This document shows, piece by piece, positions 48,712-60,531 of a stretch of 64,000 nt of DNA. Position numbers and translations under genes: made by a program. This DNA comes from Agroathelia rolfsii (taxonomy: Eukaryota > Basidiomycota > Agaricomycetes > Amylocorticiales > Amylocorticiaceae). How positions within the stretch are numbered: the first letter of the stretch is position 1; the number at the start of each line of letters is the position of its first letter. The DNA is taken from NCBI GenBank assembly GCA_018343915.1, contig JABRWF010000001.1, positions 1,984,001 through 2,048,000 on the forward strand, written 5' to 3'. The notes beneath the pieces were generated by a model that was not told the origin of the DNA, searched no databases, and saw nothing but the letters and a program-made list of their open reading frames with translations.

Positions 48712-49097
48712 ATGATGTTGTATGAATGTACTTTACGGGAATTTTTTTTTTTTTTTTTATATTTCCGGGCGCTTTATTCTGAAGTTATACCAGCTCTTAT
48801 ACCTCTGTTTGTACTATTGGTACTTTGGTATCAAATTTGGATTTATCGGATTTCTTTGCGGAGTCATTTATACTAGTGCTCAAGCGTTCAAGAAGGAAAA
48901 ATTACAATAATTTGAACTTAATTTCTTAATTGTTGACATTTACTTACGTCCGGCGCCGGGCTTTCCGAACCATAGTTTGAGCTTCACGTTGAGCTTCGAC
49001 TTGCATATAAAATCGAGGATTACTGGGACTAGTTCCCAGCGGCGGTATACCAACTGTCCACTGGGTAGCCAGTGTAGCAGCCAGTGAAGGAAACACC
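48712..49097. other. Intergenic region with poly-T tract
   Basis: This is 386 bp between two plus-strand genes. A run of T from about 48741 follows the first stop codon closely and may be part of its 3' processing signal. Nothing else was recognised. Confidence 0.45.
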
Positions 49098-50829
49098 ATG
49101 ACCTCGGCCTCTTCAACTTCTCATGCGGCCACTGAAGAGCTCGTTGGGCCGTTCCGAGATTCGGTCGTCCTACAGCCAGACTTCCAAAAGATTAACAGGG
49201 AATACATAGAAATTCATGAACTCATGATGCTCCAAGACAATAGTCTGGTTGGGTATGCGCTCTGTGTATTCTTGCTTGAGCAAACAGACTCTCGATCTGA
49301 AGATGCTACAACAGGTTTGACGACGTGGATCTCGCGATACCAGAAGACGATAGTCCGGTCTTGTACAGGGCAAAGATTACCTTGAAATACCCCTTTGCTG
49401 CTTTGACGTCAAAAGGGAGGATACTGGTGGAAGCCCAACTAAGAGATATGGATTTTGAGAGGAGGTCTAGAGATAACCTCGTATCTGGAAGCACTGTATC
49501 CTTGAATCAGTACCGGTCTATTACTTTGCTTTTACAAGGACACAAGGCTGGATTGCAGACATCTTTCGGTATTGGTGGGTGTTATATTTGGAGCATGAAA
49601 TGACATTTTAATCGACTAAGAATATCTTTGCTACGCTGAAGCAGAGGATGATTTACTGCTCTTCCACACTAGGGACCAGTAAGTTTCGACTCGACAGTGT
49701 TAAACGCTTTCTCCTAAATACGGCTAACCACCGTCGGCCCGCCTCTCAGAAGCCGGAAATTCTCTGTAAAATCTCTGCATCCATTAACACTCGCAAATTC
49801 GCACATATTTCTGGGACGCTTCCGACTAAGGGCTCTCCTAGAAACCGCAGCTACCCAACCAGATGCTCCCCCTTTACACGAGCGTACACCGACATACTTC
49901 TTCAGAGCGCTGAAACAGCGGGCCTTGTTACCCCGCCAACGTCTTATATACGATCCCAAGCAACTCGCTACCAGTACAAGCGACCAGAGAGATCCAGCAG
50001 CGGGGTCATCGTCATCGTCGGCGTCTCAAACACCGCGTAGTGTCTCCAAGGCAGAAATCTGGCATATCATGGCTCAACACGCCGAATTTATACTCGCGGA
50101 CCAGGGCAAATCGCGCAAGCCGTTCCTTGACCTAACCTCGTGGCTCAAGTTCACGAGGCTGGCTCGCCAGCAACGCGTTCTCGCTCGCATGAACGGGACG
50201 ACTGAGATCGACTGGGGTACGGTCAATGGGGATTGGGATGCTGAGGTTGAAGAGGACAATGGTATGGAGGAAGAGGTCGTCGAGAGCGTCAGGACTATTT
50301 TGAAGGGCATAGATGTCTTTGGTGTTCCACATACGGCCCTTGTTAGGACTGTGCAATCAGCACTTCAAAGAGCTCAGGGAAATTTGGTCATTGGATTTAC
50401 CTTATCATCTGTGTTGACCGTCATGTGCTGACGGATTCCTAATAACAGAAGAGGCAAGAGGATGAGCTCTATTTACCGAGAGCTGTGAAGCAGGAAGAGG
50501 ATACCGTCAGGCATTACTATGCCTCGGATTTTTCCGAGGACTCAAGTGAGGCTTCCTCCGAGAACGAATCTGATTCGGAGTCGTCTTATGATTCGTCCAT
50601 CATGGATGAGTTACCAAAGTCCATGCGTGAGGTTCCAAAGCTTACTGGCTTCCTGTGGAATTGTGGCATGCCGAAGTGTGCATACTCTTTTGACATTAGG
50701 GATACTGGTCATCAACCTGGCACGGTATCTGCATGGGAGTCGTTCAGCGTGACGGTGTTCAACCATCAGAGTGCCCATCTTCGCGAGATGGGTATTGAAG
50801 CGGTGCCTAGAGAACGGGGCGAAGTATGA
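49098..50829 (+). CDS. Unknown protein, acidic Ser-rich segment and Cys pair
   Basis: Five exons, 49098-49252, 49315-49574, 49645-49678, 49750-50386 and 50449-50829, join in frame to 488 aa. An N-terminal domain begins FRDSVVLQPDFQKINREYIE and continues as a mixed alpha/beta region. Next come an arginine-rich stretch (FLGRFRLRALLETAATQ), the helical segment AEIWHIMAQHAEFILADQ, an acidic Ser/Glu/Asp patch (SEDSSEASSENESDSESS), and a C-terminal CGMPKCAYSFDI segment whose Cys-x4-Cys could be half of a zinc site. The composition suggests a nuclear, DNA- or chromatin-related protein, but this is inference and no family was recognised. Confidence 0.65.
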
Positions 50830-51151
50830 TCTTTTTCTTTCTTGCGTGTATTAATCAGAGCTAATATCTCTAGCCAGGGCATTAGGTTGCAACGCATCAA
50901 AAAGACAAGATGAAGGTTTCTTGCATATGTTTTGGAGCATTGAAATGTAAGATAAACCGGGCCGCAAATTATTAATCCCAATTAGCGTCTCAGAATGTAT
51001 CAAAAATGGTGATGAGTATATAGTCAGAAGAAACAGATAGGTAGTAGTAATGTAGGGGTATGACCAGAGTGCGAAGACAGTCCAATACTCCATAATGTTC
51101 TTTTACGATTTAAATGACAAAGGTGGAAAACCATCAAGCCAAAACCGATAC
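50830..51151. other. Convergent 3' spacer
   Basis: This is 322 bp between two convergent genes, AT-rich, with no recognisable feature beyond expected 3' ends. Confidence 0.5.
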
Positions 51152-52372
51152 CTACTGAGCGTCGTGGTCCAGAAGATTTGTCCTTGACCGAGCAGCAAAA
51201 AATTCGGAGTTGGCGTCAGAGCCGTACTGATCCGCCAATTCCCTTTAGCACAGTTAGCATCGATCCTCCCCCCCTCGAGATGAGGCATAACTATCACTAA
51301 CCTGGCATATGATTCCATGATTGTCGCCATACTCGCCGTGCCTAGTCGATAGGCGTCTGGCATCATACCCTTTCCGAACCGGTAGGTGACATGGTTCGAA
51401 CATAAGAGCGCGGCAAGCATGACAGCGATGTGCACCGGAACAAGCGCAAACACGACAGTGTACCAGTTTTCCAAAACCATCCTTTCCAAAGTCAAGAAAT
51501 GCTTCTTGCATCCTGGCAAGATTGAGCGCGAATAGCACGTCTGGCTAACCGCCGCTTCGACATAGGGAGAGAAATAGCCGCAGCACTTCAGCGAGTTTTG
51601 TATGTGCATGCGGCCAGCGACACCAAGTTGCCGGGACCATTGCAGATTTAGTTTGCCTTCAAGGTTGAATGCGCGCTTCTTGTACGTCAGGTATCCTGGG
51701 ATAACGAGGAAAGCAAAGGTAAACCAAAGGAAGAGTGTATAGGTGGCGAAGAATGCTCGGTTGTTCAGTAGTAAGCCAGCCCAGCCGAGCAGGGAGGTTA
51801 TGACAGCCAGAGTTGCGGCCAATGTGGACATGATAAGTTCAGTGCGATTGGCGACACGAATGACATCGGCGTGGTCCCAAACATCGAACCACGTTAGAAG
51901 GCAGACAATGAATGAAATCACAGAATAGATTGAGAACTGTAAATACATAGAGTTTGAGTGTTCTTGAATTAAAATAGAAAAACCCAGCGATACGTACAAT
52001 GACGTTGGCTATCAACAGAACCCATTTGAAGCGGTTCCATCTCGGTGGCGGAGCGATATATTCGTCCTCATCCGTCGCCCCAGGCATACGCGCCTCCCCT
52101 GCCCGGAACGCGCCTCGTCCTCCTCCAGGCTTGGGAGGAGACGCTAGGTCCTGGCGCTTCCTCCTCCTTGGGCCAACACCACCAACGACAACTTTATCTG
52201 AGAACTTGGACGGGAAGTAATAAGCGCTGAGCGATCCCGGTGTATTTGGCCTGGACGACGTTGACGCGCCGGAGTCTCCATTGACTGTCTGCAAAGGGGA
52301 TGGCGAGAGAAGTTGTCGTCCAGCGTCTACGCCAGTTGCGCCGCCAACAGTATTGTCTATTTGGTTTGACAT
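51152..52372 (-). CDS. Tetraspanin, basidiomycete Tsp2-like
   Basis: Three exons, 52372-51998, 51936-51302 and 51242-51152, give 366 aa. A long Ser/Pro/Gly-rich cytoplasmic N-terminus with a basic GPRRRKRQ stretch is followed by four membrane helices. The large outer loop carries the diagnostic CCG motif (NSLKCCGYFSPYVEAAVSQ) with further Cys residues in TCYSRSILPGCKKHF, enough for two disulfides. Tsp2-type tetraspanins are basidiomycete-specific organisers of the plasma membrane, linked to cell-wall behaviour and virulence in pathogenic species of this group. No partner is visible nearby. The last intron uses a weak acceptor (CTAAAG), chosen because it restores the frame and gives a short, polar C-terminal tail. 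Confidence 0.83.
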
Positions 52373-52818
52373 ATCTATCGACTGTTGGAACTAATACGTC
52401 GTAGATCCAAATCCAATACGAGGGTCAGCCGTAGCCGTGGGCTATGAATCCGATGTGAAAGACGAGAGTCACTAAGGAGCTTGAATCGGCTACAATGACC
52501 AGACCCTGCAGCAGGGAGAAGAGACTATAACGAAAAACAAGTGCAAGCCTGTGCAGTCTGGTCCCATCTTGGCAATTTGCTTGGCTTGTAGACCAGGGCT
52601 AGCAATTTTGATCATTGCAGACGCGGTGAATCAACAAATAATTATTCTGCGCTCCCTCGGAAGGAAATATACTACCGGTAGATGCCACCATGCTCAAATC
52701 GTTGTCCCCCTTTGACTGCGCAACTAACTCATCGAATGTTCTATCGACGTATATTATATAGAAATGAATGCGGGATTGAGCGTGTATCTCAAAAGAGCGG
52801 AGTGTATGGAAGAAATCA
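52373..52818. other. Intergenic region upstream of the tetraspanin
   Basis: This is 446 bp. It contains the tetraspanin promoter and the 3' end of the CorA-type gene. An open frame continues on the minus strand here in a frame other than the spliced CorA one, with no conserved content. Confidence 0.45.
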
Positions 52819-55270
52819 CTATAGTACTGTGCGACGCTTGCCAGCCCGAATCCACCATCTACGTACCACAGAAAGAAAACAGATAATTACCAACATAGAA
52901 ATAGCAAGAACAATTCCAAACATGTTCAGAGGATACTCTGGACCGATGCCATTGGCTGGAACCGTAACATTCATGGATAGCACTCCTGTGCTTGTCCATT
53001 AGCCGAAACACCGACTCATGCTCAAGTTCGAGAAACGTACCAATAACAACATGAATACAGAGGATGTTCATAGTAATGATGGTAAGGATGACGATAGCTT
53101 TGTCGCTACCGGATTTCATCCCAACCATGGTATTGCTTAAATGGCGCAAGTAAGTGGGATGAGATTGACTGAGCATGCGCTCATAATGGACGAGGGATTG
53201 CTGAAGGCTTAGGATGTGATCTGGAGCAAGTCAGAATTTGATGAAATTGGTTTTTTTTTGAAAAAATGACAGACCATGTACATCGCTCATGTAAATTGCC
53301 AAATCGGCATCTGCACCCAATACGGACGTCGAAGAATCGGCGAGAAGCCTTTTGCGTATGCGCATCACCACTTCGGACTTGGTCGCAAGCAGACGGGTTA
53401 AGGTGGTCACGAGTCGTCTGGCACGGGCCATCTGACGCAGTGTGATGCCCGTGCCGGGCTGCTTTCTTTCCACTCGTATATGGACCAAGTATAGGAAATC
53501 TATCCAACGAGAACGAAGCATTCGCCGCAAACGCCTATACAAGACAGAGGGGGGTGGTAATAGGTACCAAATGCCGATCACAGGCGCCAAGAGACGCTGA
53601 CGACCTGAACGACGACGGTATGTAGACACAGACTTTTCGTCAAATGATTCAGCCTTCTCCCTGTTGATAGAATCTGCAGATGATTGATCATCTTCGGCAG
53701 AATCCACCAGCGTGGAGGATGAACTTTCGGAGCTCGTTCCCCCGGCTGGGCTAAAGACCAGATCTTCGAATGCAAGCACCTGTTTTTCAACATCACCCTC
53801 GATCAGAGGGATGAATGAATCTACTATTGAGTCCATGATTCCATGGGCGATCCAATCTGGAAATTTGCAATATATTTATTGTTTATTTAATCATCAACAG
53901 TCCAAAAGAAATTGAAAGACCACGTGGGAGCGAGCTACTTACCGGATGTCATACTCATCGTCTTCCCGAGATGCTGGATGCGACTCGTGACCCGTTCTGT
54001 GTGTTCTAGAAGAGGATGAGTATCAATTTGATATTACACGTGATTGCAGGCTTCGCACCACTAACGTCACTGAAATGAAACTAGAAAAGTCAACATAGCT
54101 GGCATTCTTGAGCTAAAACCAAAGCTTACTGAACAGATTCCCTCACGGAAAACTACCAAATAAATATTGGATTCACGAATGATACCCTCTTCACCATCAT
54201 CTGCCTTCAATGTTGACCTTCTTTCAATTGCACGGAAAACAACAAAGTAATAGCCAAGTCGTGGAAACAGCTCCAATTTCTCTCGAGGATCCTGTTCGAG
54301 AATATCCTCTAAAGTAAGGGGGTGAAGATGAAGCATCTTCCTTAGAGAGTAAGGAAACATTATATTGCAGTACAGAAAAATATGCTCTCACTCGTCCAAT
54401 GGCTCGCATATCCTCCCAAGTAGGGCTAGAAACGTCTAGCCACCACGCCTTTGGAGGCTGAGGCGCTTCCGAGACAGGCAATAGCGTTTCCCTAGGATTC
54501 GGCCTATGAGTCTCTTTCTGCTTTCCTTTTCTGGACTTGGAGCCAGATGCTTCAGGCAAAGCAGTCATGTCGGGGAGTGACGCAGCACGATTTAGCTTCC
54601 TCGTATCAGCGGGCAGAACAGGGTCTTCCTCATAAATGGTGCGAGGACGAGCACGACTGAAATTTCGATTTGCCTTGCCCTGCCTCCTCATCGCAGTGGC
54701 CAGACTAGATAAGATGTCCGCGCGATCCGTTGAGCGTTGTATGCTCGATTCGTTACGATCATCGCGATTCCGTTTGTGAGCGCCGGGACGGCGTGGTAAT
54801 GATGGCACATACAGAACAAATTCGCGTGGTGCGTATTGAGGGTTCTGTCGTGCTCTAAGCTTAGCCGCTACGTCGAGTTCAGACTGTCTCCACGATGCGG
54901 CACTACTGAGACTGGGTCGTCGAACTTTCCGACGGCTTCGGGTGCGTATGGAACCCTCTGATGAGGAGGAGGAGGAAGTCGACGAAGAAGTTGAGGAGCT
55001 GGAATATCTGCCCCTTGCCCAGCGTGCTATGGCAGCCTCGACGAGAGTAGTGATTGCGCCTAAGGGTCCTCCTAGAAATGAACTGTCCGAAGAGGACGAT
55101 GAAGAGGAAGAGGAAGATGAAGAGGATTTGGAAGCGGGGGTATCAGGTCTTAACAAGGGTATCTGAGGTGGTGGAGGCTCTCCTCGATAGATGTCGGTAT
55201 TTTCATGTACGGTCTCTAGTATGGAAGTAGGGATTTCGATTGCAGGTGGATGGTATTCGGTTGGAGACAT
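52819..55270 (-). CDS. CorA-type Mg2+ transporter with SMN in place of GMN
   Basis: Seven exons, 55270-54392, 54336-54130, 54080-54062, 54005-53943, 53856-53275, 53220-53041 and 52985-52819, join in frame to 698 aa. A long Ser/Arg-rich cytoplasmic N-terminus is followed by the CorA core: WLDVSSPTWEDMRAIGR, LHLHPLTLEDILEQDPREK, LELFPRLGYYFVVFRA, and FEDLVFSP. Two C-terminal helices follow (IVILTIITMNILCIHVVIG and FGIVLAISMLVIICFL), then a short basic tail. Between them the family signature Gly-Met-Asn appears as Ser-Met-Asn (GVLSMNVTVP). The GMN motif forms part of the selectivity filter for hydrated Mg2+. The fold matches the fungal Alr/Mnr2 branch. Whether SMN is a lineage variant or a functional change is not known to me. 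Exon 3 is 19 nt. Confidence 0.85.
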
Positions 55271-55941
55271 TATTGCGAAAAGAAATGCATGTAGTGTAGG
55301 AGATCTCAAAAAAAGTCAGGCAGCATAGAGTGCAGTGTTTTATTCCAGAATCTAGGTGATATTGGATAATGTTGGTACTCTTGAAGCAAAGCACGGCAAA
55401 TCAGCAATTCAACTTATTTGAGCGTAACTGAACTTGAAAAAAGCCTGAAGTCATTTGCCGGTCAACAGTAGCGGCACTGCCATTGCACTGCCACCGGGGC
55501 TCAGTATTCCCCGCGCTTCCATTTAGATCAGGTTCTGACCAACTGCCAATCATGTGAATAACTTGAACGCGAATACTATTAATCTTCAGTACTTTATAAT
55601 CCCAGGCAATTCAATATTTAAGTTTCGAATTAAAACTTCAAGTCTATAGTCTGCTCTCCCAGGGTAGTACTGTAGCACGATTGCTATAGCATCTCGAATC
55701 CACATCATCCCAATATATTAGAACGTTCGTAGCATCGACAAATAGCCCAGATCGTAGGCTTTGTCTTATAAAATGCTTTCAAGAACATAGATATCATCAA
55801 CGTCGTTAATACATGCATTTTTGCGAGTTCTGTGATAATATTAATAAACTGCTCTCAAACCTGATTTGCTAGCAGTTCAATTCGACTGGCTGCCGCTTCC
55901 CAAGAAGCTGAACGCCTACTCGCCCCCCTTTCCATACACCA
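55271..55941. other. Intergenic region upstream of the CorA-type gene
   Basis: This is 671 bp, AT-rich, containing the promoter of the CorA-type gene and the 3' end of the large membrane gene. No coding sequence or repeat was recognised. Confidence 0.5.
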
Positions 55942-58900
55942 TCATCTACGTTTTCCACTGGTATCGTTGGGTGCACTAAACTTCACGTATCTTCCATTCT
56001 CGAGCTTCAGATCCAGAGATATGCCTTCGGTTTGTATGCCGGATGCCCATAAAGGTGTAATTCCAAACCAGGCGCCCAACTTTCCGAACCAGCGCCGTCG
56101 GTGTTTTCCATACTGGCGTGTCAGAGAGTCGTCCAGAAGTGTTTCCCAACGGTACCGGGGACGCGCACGGATATGGACGTCGTCATGTTCAGTGCCGCCG
56201 CCTGTGCCCACTGTAGATGGATGAAATTGTGTTTCTAGATCGATTTCCGACATGTCCTGAGCCCAAAGATTATGACCGTGATGAAAAAGCATAGCCTAAA
56301 TAAAAAATAAAAAAAGAGGTGAGACATCATTCGACGAGAAGAATAACGAAGCGAGAGATCTCACATCACTTTTGCCATGGAATACTATGTCATTCAGCCG
56401 AATATACAATTTGTTCAGAAATCCGGCATCGAAGAAGTCTCCCGACTTTGGCTTTGTATGCAGTAGACCTCGCTGGGTTAAGAAGGCCTCCAGAGCCGCT
56501 CGCGGTAGCGGGGTATACGCGATGGAAATGGGGTAATATGGATTGAAATTGGATTCATGAGTCCGGAGTCCCTTTATAGTACTGTGGTTCCGCCGCCATA
56601 AATCATCCTGACATGAGACAATTTAGCATAGGAGAATTCAGTATCAAGGCGAACTTTGACGCACCCAGAAGATATACCACCACGTCGCAGCAGGCGAGCT
56701 GGAAACCAGAGCCATGCGCTCATATGCTAGCCGGAATACTGTCTCACTCCCCAACATAAGTTGTCGGACCCTAAGATCCCGTTCAAACTGGATTGAGCTC
56801 TCTGCAAGCTTTGTAGGATCCCGTGGTTGTTCGTATACGAATTCCAGAAAGCGGTAGGTCAATGTATTGTATTTGTGCTCATACTCCTTTCTAAAGTGTT
56901 CCCGATAGGAATTTAACACGTTTTCCAGATGGTACAGCTGTGATTCAATCTGCTGTTGATTCAGGAAGAGGAAACGTGCGAGTTGTGGTGTGAGGTCCAA
57001 GTCATCGGTAAGGCCGATGGCATCGCCCGTTAAGTATCTATCCTTGCCATAATCGAGGTTGATTAAGAACCCACTTCCTAGTTGGACGCCTTGCCATACG
57101 AGATTGCCGTTGTGAGTGATGTGGAATACGCAGTTCTCCAACCAGATTGTCGAGTCTGCTTTATATCTTCTTCCTTTGCAGCACAGAGGAACACGAGAAC
57201 CTATATACTACTCGGACCAGACATTTTCAACACTGACAACGGGTAGTGAGGCTCAATTTAGACCGACCTGAACAAACTCATACGGCCATTTAACTTGTAC
57301 ACCATCCAGTGCACGAAGAACCATTCTAATCTCTCGCTTACGCCGTACTTCGTCGCTACTGTTTTGAGTTATGTAGGTCTGGAGGTTAGAAAGACCGCTG
57401 ACAACTGCTTCGCGCCCGTCGTCATATTTGATGACCTATTTATGAATCAGCATTAGCTTCTAAGGGTTATGTGATATCTTACAAGTGTTGGTGGGAACGG
57501 TATCCACCAAGCATTTCCAAATGACCCGGCATAACTGGTTCTTGTATCATCTTTGTTCTGCCAGAAACAATCCGGTCCAATATAATGCTTCAATATTTGC
57601 TCTTCCAGATGCCTGAGCAAGGGATGATCAGGTCCGTTGTACAGCGCAACTGCGCGACTATAAGCGAACGATCCAACATCTTTCAGAATCTTGGAAAACG
57701 TTAATAACAGTTTCTCAATAATGTCACAGGCCTTAATTCTATCAAAACGAACCTTAAGGTTTTCGACATGCCTTTCACCGGGAGAACCAGCAAAGTCTAG
57801 TAGATACGGCGGATATTCGTAGTCCCGAGCCTCTGCAAACTGCATCCGTTGCCCTTTCGGTATTTTGCACTCGTCATTCGTCAGAAGTAGTATTGTAATA
57901 CTCTCCTGCCAAATTCGGCGGCGGGTGTGAGATGAAGATGCGGAAATATCGAGTCTGCAATATCCATCTGTGCATCGTATACATTTTCTTTTTTGCCATA
58001 CATAGAAGGGGTAACATACCGCGGCGAGAATATATCAATACCTTGCCATTATAGAAATAAGTTCAAGTACATAAAATTGCCTGTAATCCGCAAGGCCACT
58101 TACTGAAGTCAATGCGATGAGTACACCCTATGTGATTTTTATTCAGCATCGAGTGAAAAGGTCAAAAATCAGCTTACGCTTGACAAAACGACGCATGATG
58201 TCTGTATCAATGATAGAAAAATCTGCAATCCCATAATTATTGATCCTCCCCATCTGGATATCAAAGTAGAAAGCTTACAGAAGCTGAGACCATAGGTTCC
58301 TGCGTATACGCTGATGGAAGTGAGCTGGAGCAATAAAACAAATATACACCGGACTCACGTGTAAAGTACCACACCATTGATAATATCTTTTCCGGGGACG
58401 TTCAGGACAACAAGAAGAGATATCAAGGCAGTTAAGACATAATTCAGCCTTGAAGTGAACTCATTTGCGTTCGAGACTACGTTTATACAGGGTGCCCAAA
58501 TGCATTGAAGTACGAAGAAGAGAAGCATTACAACAAGAAGAAAACCGGCTTGAGCTACAGCCAGCGGTCCACGAGGAAGAGAACGGAAAAGGCAATTGTT
58601 AGGGCTGATAACGGTAACAATGATAAGAGCCGAAAGCTTCCAAAAGAGATACATGGATGTGAATGCGCCCCATCCCCGACGATATTCTGTAAAATTTTGT
58701 GAGAGGGCGAGGTTCAGAGAATAGGAAATAATCCACACGTTTGTAGAGAAAGTTGAGAGGGTTAGTGTCTCGTTCTAAAAGCCGTTGATACTCGCGATTC
58801 ATTCCAGAGGGATCTCTTGGTCGACCGAGCTCGGTGTATGGATCCACGACGGGCACGGAGCTTAATATGACGCGTCGGAGAAATATGGGAAACCATATGG

Positions 58901-60531
58901 TAAGCTTTCAAATACGCTGTTAATCGTTATATTCAACAGCGTTCGAGATGAAACTTACAAGAACCACAACCAGGAATGATAGAACGACTATATCATATAC
59001 TTGTGAGTAATCCATATATATGGTATATATGCCCAATAGCTTACTGATTACTGGCGCCCAGTTCACTTGATCTTTTCGCATTGTAGTTGTCCAGCAGAAA
59101 TCAAGAGGATCACGCCATTCCGTACTGGGCCCGAGAGAAGGAATCACAGGTGGGGAGGTCGTTGAATTCGTGTACGGATTCGACACGACCCACAAGTCGT
59201 CAGACCATACAAGAACATGTGTAGCCATCGTGCTGAGCGGTAGGTAGACCGTTGTTAAGATGAAGGTCGATAGCATGAGACCCCAGTGTTTGCTTCCAGA
59301 AGAAGGCAAAGACAATAAGCCTTCCTGTTTAGATAGTGCAAGGGCCCGTGTTGCAACTCGATAGAAATAGAATAGAAATAGGAATGCCAAAGTCATGAAC
59401 GCAAAAAGGAAAATTATGGCTTGTCCAAGAGTTGAAGCAAAATTGAGCGCAAGAATGTTCGGTCTATTTCAAAATATCACAACCAGATTTCACTTATGCA
59501 TTGCGTTAGCACGTACATGGTACCCAGCAATAGCTCTCTCCAATCGTCATTTAGATTTTGCTTAGTTACAGGGACTGTAAAGCCGTAAGCTACAAGCTAA
59601 GGTGGAACATCAGATAAATATCAAACCAATAGTGCTTAGAATCAACGCAAATATTTGTACGGTATTCAGAAGGCCTTGCATACCGTAGTAGTTCGCGATG
59701 TAACTCGAACCCTGTGGTATGGTTTCGATACGAAGATTAGAGCTGAGATGATAGAAAGTGGGTGCGCGCTCTCACAGCTAAGGACTGAATGAGACTCTCA
59801 ATCATGCCGAAAATTGTTGCTCGGGATCTCCACGATGGAGCAGTTAGCTTATTGGTCTCCAGCTGCGCGATACTTTCTCCCGACGCTGCCAGGCTGTCCA
59901 TAGGCGGGAACATGTGTGTTTCGAGATAATCCTTCTGATCGAATGGGAAGGAGAATTGCGGGGAAGGTATCTTTTCCAAGTACTTATCCAATTCTGGTAG
60001 ATATACAGGCGCTGCATGACGCGAAAAAACTACAGTTGCAGGAAGAGGGGTATAGGAGACAATAGGTATAGTTGGAGATGAAGGAGAGTTTAATCCTTCA
60101 CGAGAAAGTAGATGCACATGGTCATTGACAATGTTGAGGGATTGTGGAGTGAGCGAGATTTTTGAAGACGAGGAAGTGAATGAGAGTTTATTCTCAATTG
60201 TCTCCATAAATGAGGTCGAATGACCGCTTGTGATGTCTTCTGCTTTGTGAGTATCATCAGCACGGTTGGTTCGACTTGAGCGATAATCCTCGACCGCTGC
60301 GGGGGCAATAGTGCTGGTAGATGGTACTGGTGAAGGATGGCGGATGAACCTTGCGGGTCTCGGTGTATCCTGTGCAGAAACAAGGGTTGTGGTCTCGTCA
60401 TCCGAGTCTGCAGAGGAGGGGATGCGCCTTCTAGCGCTGCTTTTGGACGCCTGCAAACCTCCAGTTTCACTCCTAACATCACTAACGGAGGGCAAAGATT
60501 CGAATAGCTCTGCGAGCCTCTTGACGCTCAT
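55942..60531 (-). CDS. Large multi-exon membrane protein of unknown function
   Basis: The 5' exons were traced at 60531-59776, 59711-59684, 59589-59517 and 59463 onward. Further blocks continue to a stop at 55942; the exact 3' exons are not all fixed. The N-terminal 250 residues are Ser/Thr-rich and cytosolic in character, ending in PSWRSRATIFGMIESLIQ. Helical membrane segments follow (ALNFASTLGQAIIFLFAF; WGLMLSTFILTTVYLPLS; IVVLSFLVVVL; later AQAGFLLVVMLLFFVLQCIW and YVLTALISLLVVLNV). A large soluble C-terminal part contains HYIGPDCFWQNKDD, LFLNQQQIESQLYHLENVL and YRFLEFVYEQP. I recognise no named family. The layout, many helices followed by a long cytosolic region, would suit a transporter, channel or lipid-handling protein. 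Confidence 0.6.

Noticed and set aside
58950..59050. An intron within the large membrane gene around 59,031-58,987
   Set aside because: A 45-nt GT-AG candidate exists but its removal or retention keeps the frame, so sequence alone cannot decide; not used.
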